Shown piece after piece: positions 9,340 to 22,363 of a stretch of DNA of 64,000 nucleotides. The translations under genes and the position numbers were made by a program. Positions within the stretch are counted from its first letter, which is position 1. The number at the start of each line of letters is the position of its first letter. The notes beneath the pieces were generated by a model. The model had not been told where the DNA came from. It worked only from the letters and a program-made list of their open reading frames with translations, and did no database searches. The stretch comes from Bacillus thuringiensis (lineage in GTDB: Bacteria > Bacillota > Bacilli > Bacillales > Bacillaceae_G): the NCBI RefSeq assembly GCF_001182785.1, contig NZ_CP012099.1:4524501-4588500 (forward strand). The letters are read 5' to 3'.

Positions 9340-10348
9340 CTATATATCTTGCATATAAACTTTTCGCTACATTCATATCATTCGTCCCATGAATAAACGC
9401 CCTGCCATCTGTAAATAAAACAAAACGATATTCTTCTACCGGAAATGATAATAAATAAGGTGTCGCCTTTATCTCTACGCTTCTTTGTAAGCGCTTTTTA
9501 ATTTCTTCTAAATTAAAGTTCTTACGCACACCCGGGCGAATTTGCACTGTATTTCGACCACATAACACTTCTGTTTTTGTTTGTGCTTCAAATGTTAAAC
9601 TCGGATATGTACGTAACCTTCCGCAAGATAAACAAGTATCTTTTTTCTGTCTATTCACTTTAAATGCCATCTGTTGATTATTCCAAAGATCAAACGATAA
9701 CATCGTTTCACGAAGCGCCCCAAAGTCTTCTACTAATATTTTCAACGCTTCCGTAATTTGATGCGCAACTACTAATTGTACAGCCGGTTGTATAATACCA
9801 GCTGTGTCACATGTTGCTCCGCTCGCTGGATGCTCCATTAGACAGCGAAAACACGGTGTTTTCCCTGGTAAAATTGTATACGTTACTCCGTAACTCCCGA
9901 CGCAACCACCATATATCCACGGAATATTATACTTTTGTGAAATATCATTAATGAGAAGACGCGTTTCAAAATTATCTGTCGCATCTAATATTAAATCTAC
10001 ATCACGCACTAACTCTTCCATTTCTTGCACCGTTACATCCGTCACAACCGGATTTATTTCCACCTCAGAATTAATCGCTTGTAAATGTTCTGCAGCCGCT
10101 ATCGCCTTCGGTTTATACTGCTTTGCATCTTCTTCCGTATATAGTTGTTGTCTTTGTAAATTACTCCATTCTACATAATCACGATCAGCAATCGTTACTT
10201 TTCCAACCCCTGCTCTAACAATCGCTTCTGCATTTGCCGCACCGAGAGCACCAGCACCAATAATAAGCACATGCTTCTCTCTTATTTTTCTCTGTCCTTC
10301 TTCTCCAACACCAGAAAATAATATTTGTCTTGAATATCGCTCCTGCAT
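9335..10348 (-). CDS. moeB: MoeB/ThiF-type adenylyltransferase
   Basis: Adenylates the C-terminal glycine of MoaD (or a ThiS-like carrier). At 337 residues it shows the N-terminal RYSRQI, the ATP loop GAGALGA at 32-38, the arginine finger NLQRQ near 62-66, DATDNFETR near 130 and two zinc cysteine pairs (CFRC and CLSC). A C-terminal extension of about 90 residues follows the second cysteine pair and does not look like a rhodanese domain. It is downstream of moaA with a 16-base gap, so a moaA-moeB unit is likely. Confidence 0.9.
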   Translation of the reverse strand: MQERYSRQILFSGVGEEGQRKIREKHVLIIGAGALGAANAEAIVRAGVGKVTIADRDYVEWSNLQRQQLYTEEDAKQYKPKAIAAAEHLQAINSEVEINPVVTDVTVQEMEELVRDVDLILDATDNFETRLLINDISQKYNIPWIYGGCVGSYGVTYTILPGKTPCFRCLMEHPASGATCDTAGIIQPAVQLVVAHQITEALKILVEDFGALRETMLSFDLWNNQQMAFKVNRQKKDTCLSCGRLRTYPSLTFEAQTKTEVLCGRNTVQIRPGVRKNFNLEEIKKRLQRSVEIKATPYLLSFPVEEYRFVLFTDGRAFIHGTNDMNVAKSLYARYIG

Positions 10349-10364
10349 GCGATAGCCCCCTTTC

Positions 10365-11384
10365 TTATCCTCCTATATAAGACATTTCGATTTTCGGACG
10401 ATTTTTTGCACTTTCTTCTGTCCGTTCATCCGAATACCTATCTTTTCTATTCATCCATACATCTTGTATAACACTTAATAACTCCTCATCCGAAAGATTT
10501 CCTCTAAGAAGTTCTCTTACATTCAAACCCTCTGTCGCAAATAAGCACGTATAAAACTTTCCATCTGCCGAAATTCTCGCCCTCGTACAAGAGGCACAAA
10601 ATGACTCAGAAACAGATGTAATAAAACCAACTTCAACATTTGTTCCAACATACCGATATCGCTTCGCAACTTCACCAAAGTAATGGGCTTCAGCTGGCTC
10701 AAGCGGATACACCTTATGAATCATCTCAATCAATTCTCGTTTTGTAACCACTTGATCAAAATTCCACCCATTTGTACTACCAACATCCATAAACTCAATA
10801 AACCTAAGCGTGATCCCTTGCTCTTTAAAATACGCAGCCATCGGAAGTACTTGATGATCATTCATCCCTTTTTTCACAACCATATTTACCTTTACTTCCA
10901 GCCCCGCCTCTTTAGCTGCTATAATTCCCTTAATCACCGGTTTCGTATTAATATTTCGACCATTAATATTCTTAAATATGTCGTCATCTATCGCATCTAA
11001 ACTAACATTCACTCTATGTAATCCAGCTTCTTTTAATGCCTTCGCTTGTTTCGTTAAATGGATAGCATTTGTCGTTAACCCTATATCTATTAGCCCATCA
11101 ATTTTCACAAGACGTGCAATAAGTTTTGCTAAATCTTTACGAAGTAGTGGCTCACCGCCAGTAATTCTAATTTTTCGTACACCGATGTTAACAAATAATT
11201 TTGCCAAACGCTCAATTTCATCAAAAGTTAGTAAAAACTCATCTTTCAAAAAAGCATAATCTGGCCCAAATATTTCCGCTGGCATACAATATGTACATCT
11301 AAAATTGCAACGATCAATGACAGATATACGTAAATCTTGAAGTGGGCGTCCAAAAAAATCTTTAACCATCTCCCGCATCGCCAC
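10365..11384 (-). CDS. moaA: GTP 3',8-cyclase MoaA (radical SAM)
   Basis: The first step of molybdenum cofactor synthesis: conversion of GTP to 3',8-cyclo-7,8-dihydro-GTP. The 339-residue protein has the radical-SAM cysteines at 26, 30 and 33 (CNFRCTYC), the GGEPLL motif, and the second iron-sulfur cluster cysteines near residues 260-280 (CASC ... TCLF). It ends with the double glycine (SYIGG) that is functionally important in MoaA. It is preceded by a strong GGGAGGG Shine-Dalgarno sequence. Confidence 0.95.
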   Translation of the reverse strand: MAMREMVKDFFGRPLQDLRISVIDRCNFRCTYCMPAEIFGPDYAFLKDEFLLTFDEIERLAKLFVNIGVRKIRITGGEPLLRKDLAKLIARLVKIDGLIDIGLTTNAIHLTKQAKALKEAGLHRVNVSLDAIDDDIFKNINGRNINTKPVIKGIIAAKEAGLEVKVNMVVKKGMNDHQVLPMAAYFKEQGITLRFIEFMDVGSTNGWNFDQVVTKRELIEMIHKVYPLEPAEAHYFGEVAKRYRYVGTNVEVGFITSVSESFCASCTRARISADGKFYTCLFATEGLNVRELLRGNLSDEELLSVIQDVWMNRKDRYSDERTEESAKNRPKIEMSYIGG

Positions 11385-11543
11385 CCTCCCTTTCTGCCAA
11401 ATTTCTTTCTTTTCATTCTATTATAATATATTTTCGAACTGCGATGTTTTTGCTCAAGTGAATAAAGTGAAACTTTAAATAATTAGAGGGTATCCACTCC
11501 CCCCCTGGTTAACGAAGTTTACTTCCAGATACAAGGATAAAAA

Positions 11544-11573
11544 AACCTTGAAACATAAAGGTTTCAAGGTTTT
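11544..11573 (-). terminator. Terminator after the collagen-like gene
   Basis: AACCTTGAAAC pairs with GTTTCAAGGTT around a 6-base loop; on the minus strand seven T follow. It is 8 bases after the stop codon. Confidence 0.9.
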
Positions 11574-11580
11574 CTGCTTA

Positions 11581-15429
<3,849 letters not shown>

Positions 15430-15531
15430 ACTTTCACCACCTACAAACCGTCTTTTTCATAATAAATAAACCTCTTCTTAATCTATTTACAAAAATAATT
15501 TCCAAGACTATTTTTATTTTAAATAATAAAA

Positions 15532-15555
15532 ACTCCCTTAATTCCTTAAGGGAGT
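15532..15555 (-). terminator. Terminator overlapping the end of the GerP-like gene
   Basis: ACTCCCTTAA and TTAAGGGAGT with a 4-base loop; on the minus strand it ends in TTTTTATT. The stop codon of the 107-residue gene is inside the stem. Confidence 0.85.
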
Positions 15556-15869
15556 CCAGCAACTGAATCCATATTATCTGTATTAGGCACCGCCTGCATA
15601 GTACTCGACACATTTGCACCTTGCCCAGTATTTGTTCCTGTTACAGTACCAGCAGGAGTACCTCTCGTATATGTTGTTGTGACAGAATCTCCTGGTTGTA
15701 AACAAAGCTTTGTCTCCGTCCCTATTACTGTAACAACATCAATCCAAGTGCATCCCATCGAACCACTATATGATTTCGAAGCAGTAAATGAAGTATCACT
15801 CAAATTATCACCGGTAAATATATTTCCAGTATTATTAACAATAACAAATTCTTTTATATGCGCAGGCAT
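15546..15869 (-). CDS. GerPA/GerPF-like spore protein
   Basis: A 107-residue protein starting MPAHIKEFVIVNNTGNIFTGD. The pattern 'short strand, N-N-x-G, x-x-x-GD' followed by serine-rich strands (SFTASKSYSGSMG) is that of the small GerP family, which affects permeability of the spore coat to germinants. Sequence after residue 60 is threonine- and glycine-rich and less typical. It forms a pair with the next upstream gene of the same type (20-base gap). A spore-coat role is inferred from similarity and the neighbouring exosporium gene. Confidence 0.7.
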   Translation of the reverse strand: MPAHIKEFVIVNNTGNIFTGDNLSDTSFTASKSYSGSMGCTWIDVVTVIGTETKLCLQPGDSVTTTYTRGTPAGTVTGTNTGQGANVSSTMQAVPNTDNMDSVAGLP

Positions 15870-15889
15870 AATTACACTCTACCTTTCCT

Positions 15890-16114
15890 TTATGAACCTA
15901 ACGTACGTGTACTTGTTGCCAAAGGCGGAAGAAATACCGATGTTCTAATCACCGCTTCTGGCTGCCTTTTTCCATTTAAAAAAATAGCCGCACTCGACCC
16001 TCCAGCACCTGCATATACTTTTGCCACAGCTAAAGGCGAGATATCATAACAGTCACCGACATTAACAGCGCCTGTATTATTAATAATTTTCACTTTACGC
16101 AAATTAATTCCCAT
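15890..16114 (-). CDS. GerPF-like spore protein
   Basis: A 74-residue protein beginning MGINLRKVKIINNTGAVNVGD, followed by YDISPLAVAKVYAGAGGS. This matches the GerPA/GerPF pattern (strand, GD, 'SP' turn, alanine/glycine-rich stretch). The frame is open further upstream, but GGAGGAGGGG lies just before ATG 16114, which also gives the family's usual N-terminus. It is first in a two-gene unit with the 107-residue homologue. Its promoter is probably mother-cell specific; I could not point to one with confidence. Confidence 0.72.
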   Translation of the reverse strand: MGINLRKVKIINNTGAVNVGDCYDISPLAVAKVYAGAGGSSAAIFLNGKRQPEAVIRTSVFLPPLATSTRTLGS

Positions 16115-16152
16115 TTCCCCCTCCTCCTTTTTTATACTGTATGCAAAAGAAA

Positions 16153-16182
16153 AAAACTTGAAACAGACTCGTTTCAAGTTTT
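16153..16182 (-). terminator. Terminator after the rhodanese gene
   Basis: AACTTGAAAC/GTTTCAAGTT with a 6-base loop and, on the minus strand, TTTTTTC afterwards. Confidence 0.85.
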
Positions 16183-16192
16183 TAACTATTAA

Positions 16193-16498
16193 CTATTTCG
16201 TTTCACCTTCATATTGAAGCATACCACCAACCATGTTCACTGTTTTAAACCCTTGCTCATTTAAATAATGACATACATTTTCACTGCGCATTCCCGAACG
16301 ACAAATAAAGATATATTCATTCTCTTTATTAAAGAAATCTACTTTATGTGGGATATCGCCCATTTTAATATGTACAGCTTCTGGAATCTTTCCTGCCGCT
16401 ACTTCTTCATCTTCTCTTACGTCTACTAGAAATAACGTTTCTCCATTTTCTAAACGCTCTTGTACCTCTTCTGTAGTAATTGTATTAACTTCTGTCAT
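16193..16498 (-). CDS. Single-domain rhodanese-like sulfurtransferase
   Basis: A 101-residue protein with one rhodanese domain. The active-site loop CRSGMRS has the catalytic cysteine near residue 71, preceded by VDVREDEEVAAGKIPEAVHI, the usual N-terminal half of the domain. It transfers sulfane sulfur; the acceptor is unknown. The start is placed at ATG 16498, preceded by AAGGAGG. The longer upstream frame has no such signal. It resembles ytwF of B. subtilis, which also lies near leuS. Confidence 0.88.
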   Translation of the reverse strand: MTEVNTITTEEVQERLENGETLFLVDVREDEEVAAGKIPEAVHIKMGDIPHKVDFFNKENEYIFICRSGMRSENVCHYLNEQGFKTVNMVGGMLQYEGETK

Positions 16499-16695
16499 AT
16501 GTAGTTCCTCCTTATATACAATAAAACCTTTAGTTTCTTTTTCACAAACATTCTCTACCAATTTTAGCACGCAAAAGAAAGAACGCAAAGAATCGAAAAA
16601 CTATTTCTCAATTTTCTCTAAAAATTTATTCTTTACAAACATAACTAGCACATTGTATCCTCAATATACTTGTTTTATGAAAGGAGTCGATTAAA

Positions 16696-16878
16696 ATGAC
16701 GCTTTTTCTTTTCATTATGGGCATTGTGTTCTTACTCGCTGCAATTATTGCTCTTAGTATGAAAAATAATAGAAAAATAAACTCCCCACAAGAAATGTCA
16801 TTCTTATTTCTATTGCTTAGCATAGCGTTTTTCGGTATAGCAATCGCTACATATATTTTCCGTCTACAAATCATGTAA
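16696..16878 (+). CDS. Small membrane protein, 60 residues
   Basis: Two hydrophobic helices (about 2-20 and 35-56) are separated by a basic loop (MKNNRKINSPQEM). GAAAGGAG lies upstream of the ATG, and a terminator follows. The function is unknown; it is divergent from the rhodanese gene. Confidence 0.65.
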   Translation: MTLFLFIMGIVFLLAAIIALSMKNNRKINSPQEMSFLFLLLSIAFFGIAIATYIFRLQIM

Positions 16879-16879
16879 A

Positions 16880-16914
16880 AAAAGGTGCCTACTACAAACA
16901 TTGCACCTTTTCCC
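16880..16914. terminator. Terminator between convergent genes
   Basis: AAAAGGTGC/GCACCTTTT with a 14-base loop and A/T runs on both sides. Confidence 0.75.
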
Positions 16915-16927
16915 CATCATTCGTCTT

Positions 16928-18052
16928 CTACACAAAACTAGATACTTTCCGATTTAAAAATTCATAAACTTTCTTTTCAAATAAATGAATATCAAATGCT
17001 CCCGCCATATGCCCATTTATACTTTCTATCTCATACACTTCCGCATACTTCCCTTGTTTTTGCAAAATATCTACCATTTTATAATTATAACGAGACGGCT
17101 GAAGCAAATCTTGTTTACATGGAATCATAAGTACATTCGCTTCTATGTTAGAAAGAGATTCTTCTAGTGAAGAAAACCCATGTGCAATATCATGCAATAA
17201 AACTGCCTTCGCAGTATACATCCATGAATTTGCATCTACTAACTCTATACTTCTATATGTCGCTGTATTTATCTCTTTTTCAAATGATGTTAATGTAGAA
17301 AACTTTTCATAAGGTTCTATCTCGATACTATTACGAGGAAATGCCATTTCATAAAAATGCTCATCAAACGCATTCATAAACATCATTCTATTTGCTAAAT
17401 GAAGCCCCTTTATCGGCTGCTCTTCTCCGTATTTTCCATCTTTCCAACTTGAATCCAGTTGAATTGCCTCAATCGCATTTTGTGCTACGTTTACTGACGT
17501 AATAATTGGATTTTGTGGGTTCGTAATAACGCCAATCATCCGCTCTACCATATGTGGATAGTGAACCGCCCATTGTTGTGCAATCATTCCCCCCGCCGAT
17601 GGTCCGATTACAGCGTGTAACCTTGAAATTCCCATACCTTTTATTAACTCATATTGCATACGAGCTACATCAAGAAATGTAAAAACCGGAAAATCCATAG
17701 CATATTCTTCTCCAGTTTCTGGGTTAATTGATTTCGGTCCTGTTGTAATCACATATGGATTCCTCACCTGCACATTACAAAGATTATCCGTACATATAAC
17801 AAAATACTTATTTGTATCAATTGCTTTTCCAGGTCCGATGAGCCCATCCCACCAACCAGACTCCTCATCATGTACTGTATATTTTCCTGCCGCATGACTT
17901 GTTGCACTAAAATAATGACAAACCAAAATCACATTTGACCTTTCTCTATTTAACATACCATATGTCTCGTATCCCATTTGAACAGGAATTTCTCTGCCAT
18001 TTTCAAACGCAAACTCTTTTAAAATAAATTTCTCTTTTTTTACAATTTGCAC
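16928..18052 (-). CDS. MetX-like alpha/beta hydrolase (homoserine acetyltransferase family)
   Basis: A 374-residue member of the homoserine O-acetyltransferase-like alpha/beta-hydrolase group. It has the strand-loop LVCHYFSATSHAAG, the GWWDGLIGPGKAIDT region typical of MetX, the nucleophile elbow GPSAGG with Ser152, an acidic residue in PCKQDLLQPSRYN and a histidine in INGHMAGAF. The elbow is GPSAGG rather than the usual GGSMGG, and the C-terminal GHDAFL of true MetX is GHMAGAF. It may therefore be an acyltransferase or hydrolase with another substrate. It has no methionine-pathway neighbours and no visible SAM riboswitch. Confidence 0.8.
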   Translation of the reverse strand: MQIVKKEKFILKEFAFENGREIPVQMGYETYGMLNRERSNVILVCHYFSATSHAAGKYTVHDEESGWWDGLIGPGKAIDTNKYFVICTDNLCNVQVRNPYVITTGPKSINPETGEEYAMDFPVFTFLDVARMQYELIKGMGISRLHAVIGPSAGGMIAQQWAVHYPHMVERMIGVITNPQNPIITSVNVAQNAIEAIQLDSSWKDGKYGEEQPIKGLHLANRMMFMNAFDEHFYEMAFPRNSIEIEPYEKFSTLTSFEKEINTATYRSIELVDANSWMYTAKAVLLHDIAHGFSSLEESLSNIEANVLMIPCKQDLLQPSRYNYKMVDILQKQGKYAEVYEIESINGHMAGAFDIHLFEKKVYEFLNRKVSSFV

Positions 18053-18141
18053 AGACTCTCCCTCTCCCCGTTATAGTATGAACTGCTTACTAAAGACTTT
18101 TTTCTGTGCAAACTAATCTCCTTCTTCTTTTCACAAATAAA

Positions 18142-18171
18142 TGAATAATATACAAAATTAGCCACAAAATA
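18142..18171 (+). promoter_or_regulatory. Sigma-G-like promoter candidate for the ger operon
   Basis: TGAATA (18142-18147), 17 bases, CAAAATA (18165-18171), close to the forespore sigma-G pattern expected for germinant receptor operons. Confidence 0.45.
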
Positions 18172-18204
18172 GCACTATATTACAAGATTAAAGAGGGCAT
18201 ACAC

Positions 18205-20118
18205 ATGATTTGGAATTGGTTACGTAAGAAAAAAAAATCAAATACACCAGAAGCAAACAAAACAGATAAATGGGAGCAGCATTCTAACAATCAAGAGGGT
18301 GATAACGAAGAACAGACTAGAAGTATGAAACATAATAAGGGTAAAAATAACGAGCAAAAAGATTCCTCTCAGGATAAGCAACAAAGTGCTAAACAAGAGG
18401 ATTCCTCTCAGGATAAGCAACAAAGCGCTAAACAAGAGGATTCTTCTCAGAATAAGCAACAAAGCGCTAAACAAGAGGATTCTTCTCAAGATAAGCAACA
18501 AAACGCTAAACAAGATGATTCTTCTCAGGATAAGCAACAAAGCTCTAAACAAGGTGATTCTTCTCAAGATAAACAACAAAAGGCTAAGCACGATGAACCC
18601 TCTCAAAGTAAGCAACAAAGCTCTGGAGGTAATAGTATTTATGACTTTACAAAACCAGAAAAAGACCGTATTCATTCTCTACAAGATTTAATAGAGAAAC
18701 TTAAAAAGTCTAGTGATTTTATTAATTACCATACATCTGACGATGAAACGATGCCTTATTGGATTTCTTACTATCGCCCTTCACTTGATGGAGAGAAATT
18801 ACAGAAATATTTAATGCCTACTCTTTTAGAGAAACCTTGTGCTTCTCTAGAACAACTAAAAGAACATATTCCGATGAGCGGCATTACAATTACGAACGAC
18901 TTACAAAAAATTGAGGATATGGTTTTAAAGGGGCATGCGATCATTCAATTAAATCAGCAAGATCAAAAATGTATGCTTGCAAACATTGCAATTGATAATT
19001 ATCGTGCGCCAACCCCTCCTTTAAACGAATCAACTGTTATTGGTCCGCAAGAAGGTTTCGTAGAGGATATTGATACAAACATTAATTTAGTTCGAAAACG
19101 TCTTCCTGTTTTAGATTTACAAACAAAAGAAATGATTATCGGCGAGTTTTCCAAAACAAAAGTTGTCATGATGTATTTAGACAACCTAGCTGAAAAAGAT
19201 AATGTAGATTTTCTCGAGGAATCATTACGCGCTCTTGAATATGATCAAATTAATGATAGTGCTTATATACAAGAATTGATGGGTGAAAAATCAATTTTCC
19301 CTCTCTATATCAATACAGAACGTACTGATAGAGTTACAAAAGCACTAATTGATGGAAAAATCGCTATTTTTGTTGATGGTTCTCCAAGTGTTTTACTAAC
19401 ACCTGTATCCTATTTCGATTTTTTCATTTCACCAGAAGACTATAACGTCTCTTGGCTATACGCTACATTTTCAAGAATTTTGCGCCTTATCGCCGTTCTA
19501 TTTTCAATTTGCGCTACACCGTTATACGTTGCAGTTTTAAATTATCATTATGAACTTATTCCAAGTGATTTACTTGAAACTTTGATTTTATCAAGGGCAC
19601 AAGTACCATTCCCACCTTTAATTGAAGCACTCTTTTTAGAACTCGCAATTGATTTATTAAGAGAAGCTGGTGCAAGGTTACCGATGAAAGTTGGGCAAAC
19701 ACTCGGTATTGTAGGCGGTATCGTAATCGGGCAAGCATCTGTACAAGCTGGGTTAACGAGTAATATTTTATTAATTATCGTTGCACTATCAGCACTCGCT
19801 TCCTTTATTACACCTATTTATAAAATGGGTAATGCTGTTCGACTACTACGCTTCCCGTTTCTCATATTTGCAGAAATAGGTGGACTTTTCGGTATTTCTC
19901 TTGGATTTATCTTTTTATTTACTCATCTATTTAGACTTACTTCCTTACGTAAGCCGTACGCTTTGTTTTATCCGACAAGGCAACAATCAGTTAAAGATTC
20001 TTGGATCCGTTTTCCATTAACGATGATTGATACAAGAGATGTGCAAGCAAGACCACAACATGTAAAAAAGGCTGCGAAAGGAATTTCAACAAAACATAGA
20101 TCGGACTTTGATGATTAA
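18205..20118 (+). CDS. gerIA: Spore germinant receptor subunit A, GerI/GerH type
   Basis: The A subunit of an inner-membrane germinant receptor, 637 residues. After a short basic start comes a hydrophilic extension with tandem 13-residue repeats (DSSQDKQQSAKQE, residues 53-139). The conserved GerA domain begins near residue 145 (IYDFTKPEKDRI), with a soluble part and then five or so membrane helices from about residue 425. A Gln/Lys-rich repeat extension is the hallmark I associate with GerIA of B. cereus and GerHA of B. anthracis, and proximity to leuS fits what I remember of the gerH locus. It is followed closely by the B and C subunits. Confidence 0.88.
   Translation: MIWNWLRKKKKSNTPEANKTDKWEQHSNNQEGDNEEQTRSMKHNKGKNNEQKDSSQDKQQSAKQEDSSQDKQQSAKQEDSSQNKQQSAKQEDSSQDKQQNAKQDDSSQDKQQSSKQGDSSQDKQQKAKHDEPSQSKQQSSGGNSIYDFTKPEKDRIHSLQDLIEKLKKSSDFINYHTSDDETMPYWISYYRPSLDGEKLQKYLMPTLLEKPCASLEQLKEHIPMSGITITNDLQKIEDMVLKGHAIIQLNQQDQKCMLANIAIDNYRAPTPPLNESTVIGPQEGFVEDIDTNINLVRKRLPVLDLQTKEMIIGEFSKTKVVMMYLDNLAEKDNVDFLEESLRALEYDQINDSAYIQELMGEKSIFPLYINTERTDRVTKALIDGKIAIFVDGSPSVLLTPVSYFDFFISPEDYNVSWLYATFSRILRLIAVLFSICATPLYVAVLNYHYELIPSDLLETLILSRAQVPFPPLIEALFLELAIDLLREAGARLPMKVGQTLGIVGGIVIGQASVQAGLTSNILLIIVALSALASFITPIYKMGNAVRLLRFPFLIFAEIGGLFGISLGFIFLFTHLFRLTSLRKPYALFYPTRQQSVKDSWIRFPLTMIDTRDVQARPQHVKKAAKGISTKHRSDFDD
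18361..18622 (+). repeat. 39-base tandem repeat, about 6.6 copies, in gerIA
   Basis: Units starting GATTCCTCTCAGGATAAGCA repeat every 39 bases and encode DSSQDKQQSAKQE with small changes; the last copy is partial and more diverged. Confidence 0.9.
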
Positions 20119-20135
20119 GAAATGAGGTGCATTCG

Positions 20136-21230
20136 ATGAGTAAGGTTCAAGAAAAATATCAAATATCTCCTGTCTTTGTTTTCTTCTTAATTCACGGTGC
20201 ACAGTTTGGCGCTGGCGTTCTCGGATTCGCTCGAATTATTGCAAAAGCTGCTGGATACGATGGATGGATAGGAGTTATTATCACAGGAATTGGTATCCAT
20301 ATTCTTATATGGATGATGTATTTTTTATTAAGGGAAACAAACGGGAATTTAATTGACTTACATCGGCAAACATTTGGAAAGTGGCTAGGGAATGGCTTTA
20401 ATATCATCTTTGCAGCTTATTTTTTAATCGTCAGTATTTCTGTCATTCGAACATACGTTGAAATTATTCAAGTATGGATGTTCCCTACCGCTTCCACCTT
20501 TATGTTAACACTCTTTTTATGCTTAGTTAGTTATTACATTATTTCTTCTGGATTTCGTGTCATTACTGGCATTTGCGTCATCTCTGTTGGTGGTACACTA
20601 GGATATTTACTTCTTAGCTTATTCGTTTTGAAATACTCACATTGGGATAATTTACTTCCTATATTCACACATTCTTTTTCAGATATTTTAAAAGCCGCCA
20701 ATCTGTCAATCTACAGTATGACCGGCTTTGAGATTTACCTCATGGTTTATCCATTTGTGAAAAAACCTGCGCAATCTCATAAATACGCTCAATACGGGGC
20801 ATTATTTTCAAATCTTCTATATTTATTTAGTACCCTTTTAGCCTTTGCGTTTTTTAGTGAGAAACAATTGTTAAAAACGATATGGTCACAACTTTCTATG
20901 ACCCAAGTCATTCAATTACCATTTATAGAAAGGCTAGAATATATTGCAATTTCAGGCTATGCACTTGTTATTATTACAAGTTTCATCCTCCCCTTATGGG
21001 CGGCAACGAGAGCAACTCACGAAATATTTCGTGTAAAACAAAGAGGTATTTTAATCGCTTTTATCCTTATCACTCTCATTGTTTCACAACTTTTAACAAA
21101 CAGACATGATATTAATAACTTTATTAGTAATGCATCAAAAGTTAGTTTTTGGCTCATTTATGTATACATCCCAATCCTATTTATTATTGTGTGGGTGAAA
21201 AGAAAATGGAAAAAATCAAAAGTAAATTAA
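20136..21230 (+). CDS. gerIB: Spore germinant receptor subunit B
   Basis: A 364-residue integral membrane protein with about ten helices, of the GerAB/APC-type transporter fold, which forms the ligand-binding part of the receptor. Visible family segments: FFLIHGAQFGAGVLGFARII near the start and SIYSMTGFEIYLMVYPF in the middle. GTG 20127 is in frame, but GAGGTG overlaps it and is spaced for ATG 20136, so the latter is chosen. It lies 17 bases after gerIA and overlaps gerIC by 25 bases. Confidence 0.9.
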   Translation: MSKVQEKYQISPVFVFFLIHGAQFGAGVLGFARIIAKAAGYDGWIGVIITGIGIHILIWMMYFLLRETNGNLIDLHRQTFGKWLGNGFNIIFAAYFLIVSISVIRTYVEIIQVWMFPTASTFMLTLFLCLVSYYIISSGFRVITGICVISVGGTLGYLLLSLFVLKYSHWDNLLPIFTHSFSDILKAANLSIYSMTGFEIYLMVYPFVKKPAQSHKYAQYGALFSNLLYLFSTLLAFAFFSEKQLLKTIWSQLSMTQVIQLPFIERLEYIAISGYALVIITSFILPLWAATRATHEIFRVKQRGILIAFILITLIVSQLLTNRHDINNFISNASKVSFWLIYVYIPILFIIVWVKRKWKKSKVN

Positions 21231-22285
21231 TACTTATTTCTTGTATAGCACTCTTTAGTTTAACTGGATGTTTACAAAAAAATATTATCGATGATGTACA
21301 GCTTATTCAAGGAACCGTTTTTGATGTAGCAAAAGATAATAAAGTAAAAGTGACATTCGTTTGTCCCATTCAGAAAAAAGGAAATAAAGTTCAAGTTTTT
21401 GAAGGCAGCGCAAATGCAGTAAAACAAGTAAAAGCAGACACATCTTTAGAGTCTTCTCAACCATTTGCTAGCGGACAAATGCGTGTCGCTCTATATACGA
21501 TAAGACTTGCCAAAACAGGAATGTCTACTTCATTCGATACATTACTTCGAGATGTGAATATAGGGAACGCTTTATATGTTGGTTTATTAGAGGGGAATGG
21601 TACTGAACTTTTAAAAGGGAAATATACGACTTCATACAACGTTGCAATTTATATAAAAAAGTTGTTAGAACATAATATGGAGACTGGTCCTTTACCAACG
21701 GATAATCTACATGTAGGAGCATTCCGTTATTATCAAGAAGGGCAAGACTACTATATTCCAATTCTAAAGAAACATGGTGATAAAATAAAAATTAACGGAA
21801 TTGGTCTTTTTAAAAAGGATAAGTATATCGGTAAAATCGCGGAAAAAGATATGTTCATATTTAAAGGACTATTAGAGAAACATAAATTAGATTCGCACGA
21901 ATTTAAAACAGATTCTGCGTACGTAATGATTAATAATATTCGTTCTGTTCCAACTTACGATATAAAAATTAAAAACGGGAAGCCTTCCTTTTTCATTCAC
22001 GTTCATCTTGATGCACGTATTCAAGAACTATCGAAACAAATTAACTTAGAAAATAACAAGAACACAAAAAAGATTGAAAAAAATGTCCAAAAACAATTGG
22101 ATGTACAAGCTACCAAGTTAATCAAGCAGTTTAAATCTTTAAACGTCGATCCTCTCGGGCTAGGTGCAAAGTATAAGCAACATTATCGCCCATTCAAATT
22201 AGAAGAATGGAGACAAATGTATAAAGATGTTCCGGTTCATATAAAATACACCGTGAATATTACAAATTCTGGTGTAATTGAATGA
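21206..22285 (+). CDS. gerIC: Spore germinant receptor subunit C (lipoprotein)
   Basis: A 359-residue Ger(x)C lipoprotein. The signal peptide ends in a lipobox (FSLTGC, Cys22), so the protein is anchored to the outer face of the spore inner membrane. The C-terminal domain with long helices (HLDARIQELSKQI) is typical. The start at 21206 is inside the end of gerIB; the lipoprotein signal begins right there and GGGTGAAAAG precedes it. Longer versions have no membrane signal at the N-terminus. A terminator closes the operon. Confidence 0.9.
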   Translation: MEKIKSKLILISCIALFSLTGCLQKNIIDDVQLIQGTVFDVAKDNKVKVTFVCPIQKKGNKVQVFEGSANAVKQVKADTSLESSQPFASGQMRVALYTIRLAKTGMSTSFDTLLRDVNIGNALYVGLLEGNGTELLKGKYTTSYNVAIYIKKLLEHNMETGPLPTDNLHVGAFRYYQEGQDYYIPILKKHGDKIKINGIGLFKKDKYIGKIAEKDMFIFKGLLEKHKLDSHEFKTDSAYVMINNIRSVPTYDIKIKNGKPSFFIHVHLDARIQELSKQINLENNKNTKKIEKNVQKQLDVQATKLIKQFKSLNVDPLGLGAKYKQHYRPFKLEEWRQMYKDVPVHIKYTVNITNSGVIE

Positions 22286-22295
22286 GAAATGATTG

Positions 22296-22338
22296 AACTC
22301 CTCTCTCCAGCATGATACAACGGAAAGAGGAGTTTTTA
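22296..22338 (+). terminator. Terminator of the ger operon
   Basis: AACTCCTCT/AGAGGAGTT, 21-base loop, then TTTTT. Confidence 0.75.
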
Positions 22339-22363
22339 TTTTAGATAGAGAGAGAAGATATTT

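Noticed and set aside
16626..16901. 91-codon minus-strand ORF over the 60-residue membrane protein
   Set aside because: It lies antisense to a gene that has its own Shine-Dalgarno sequence and terminator, and has no start signal itself.
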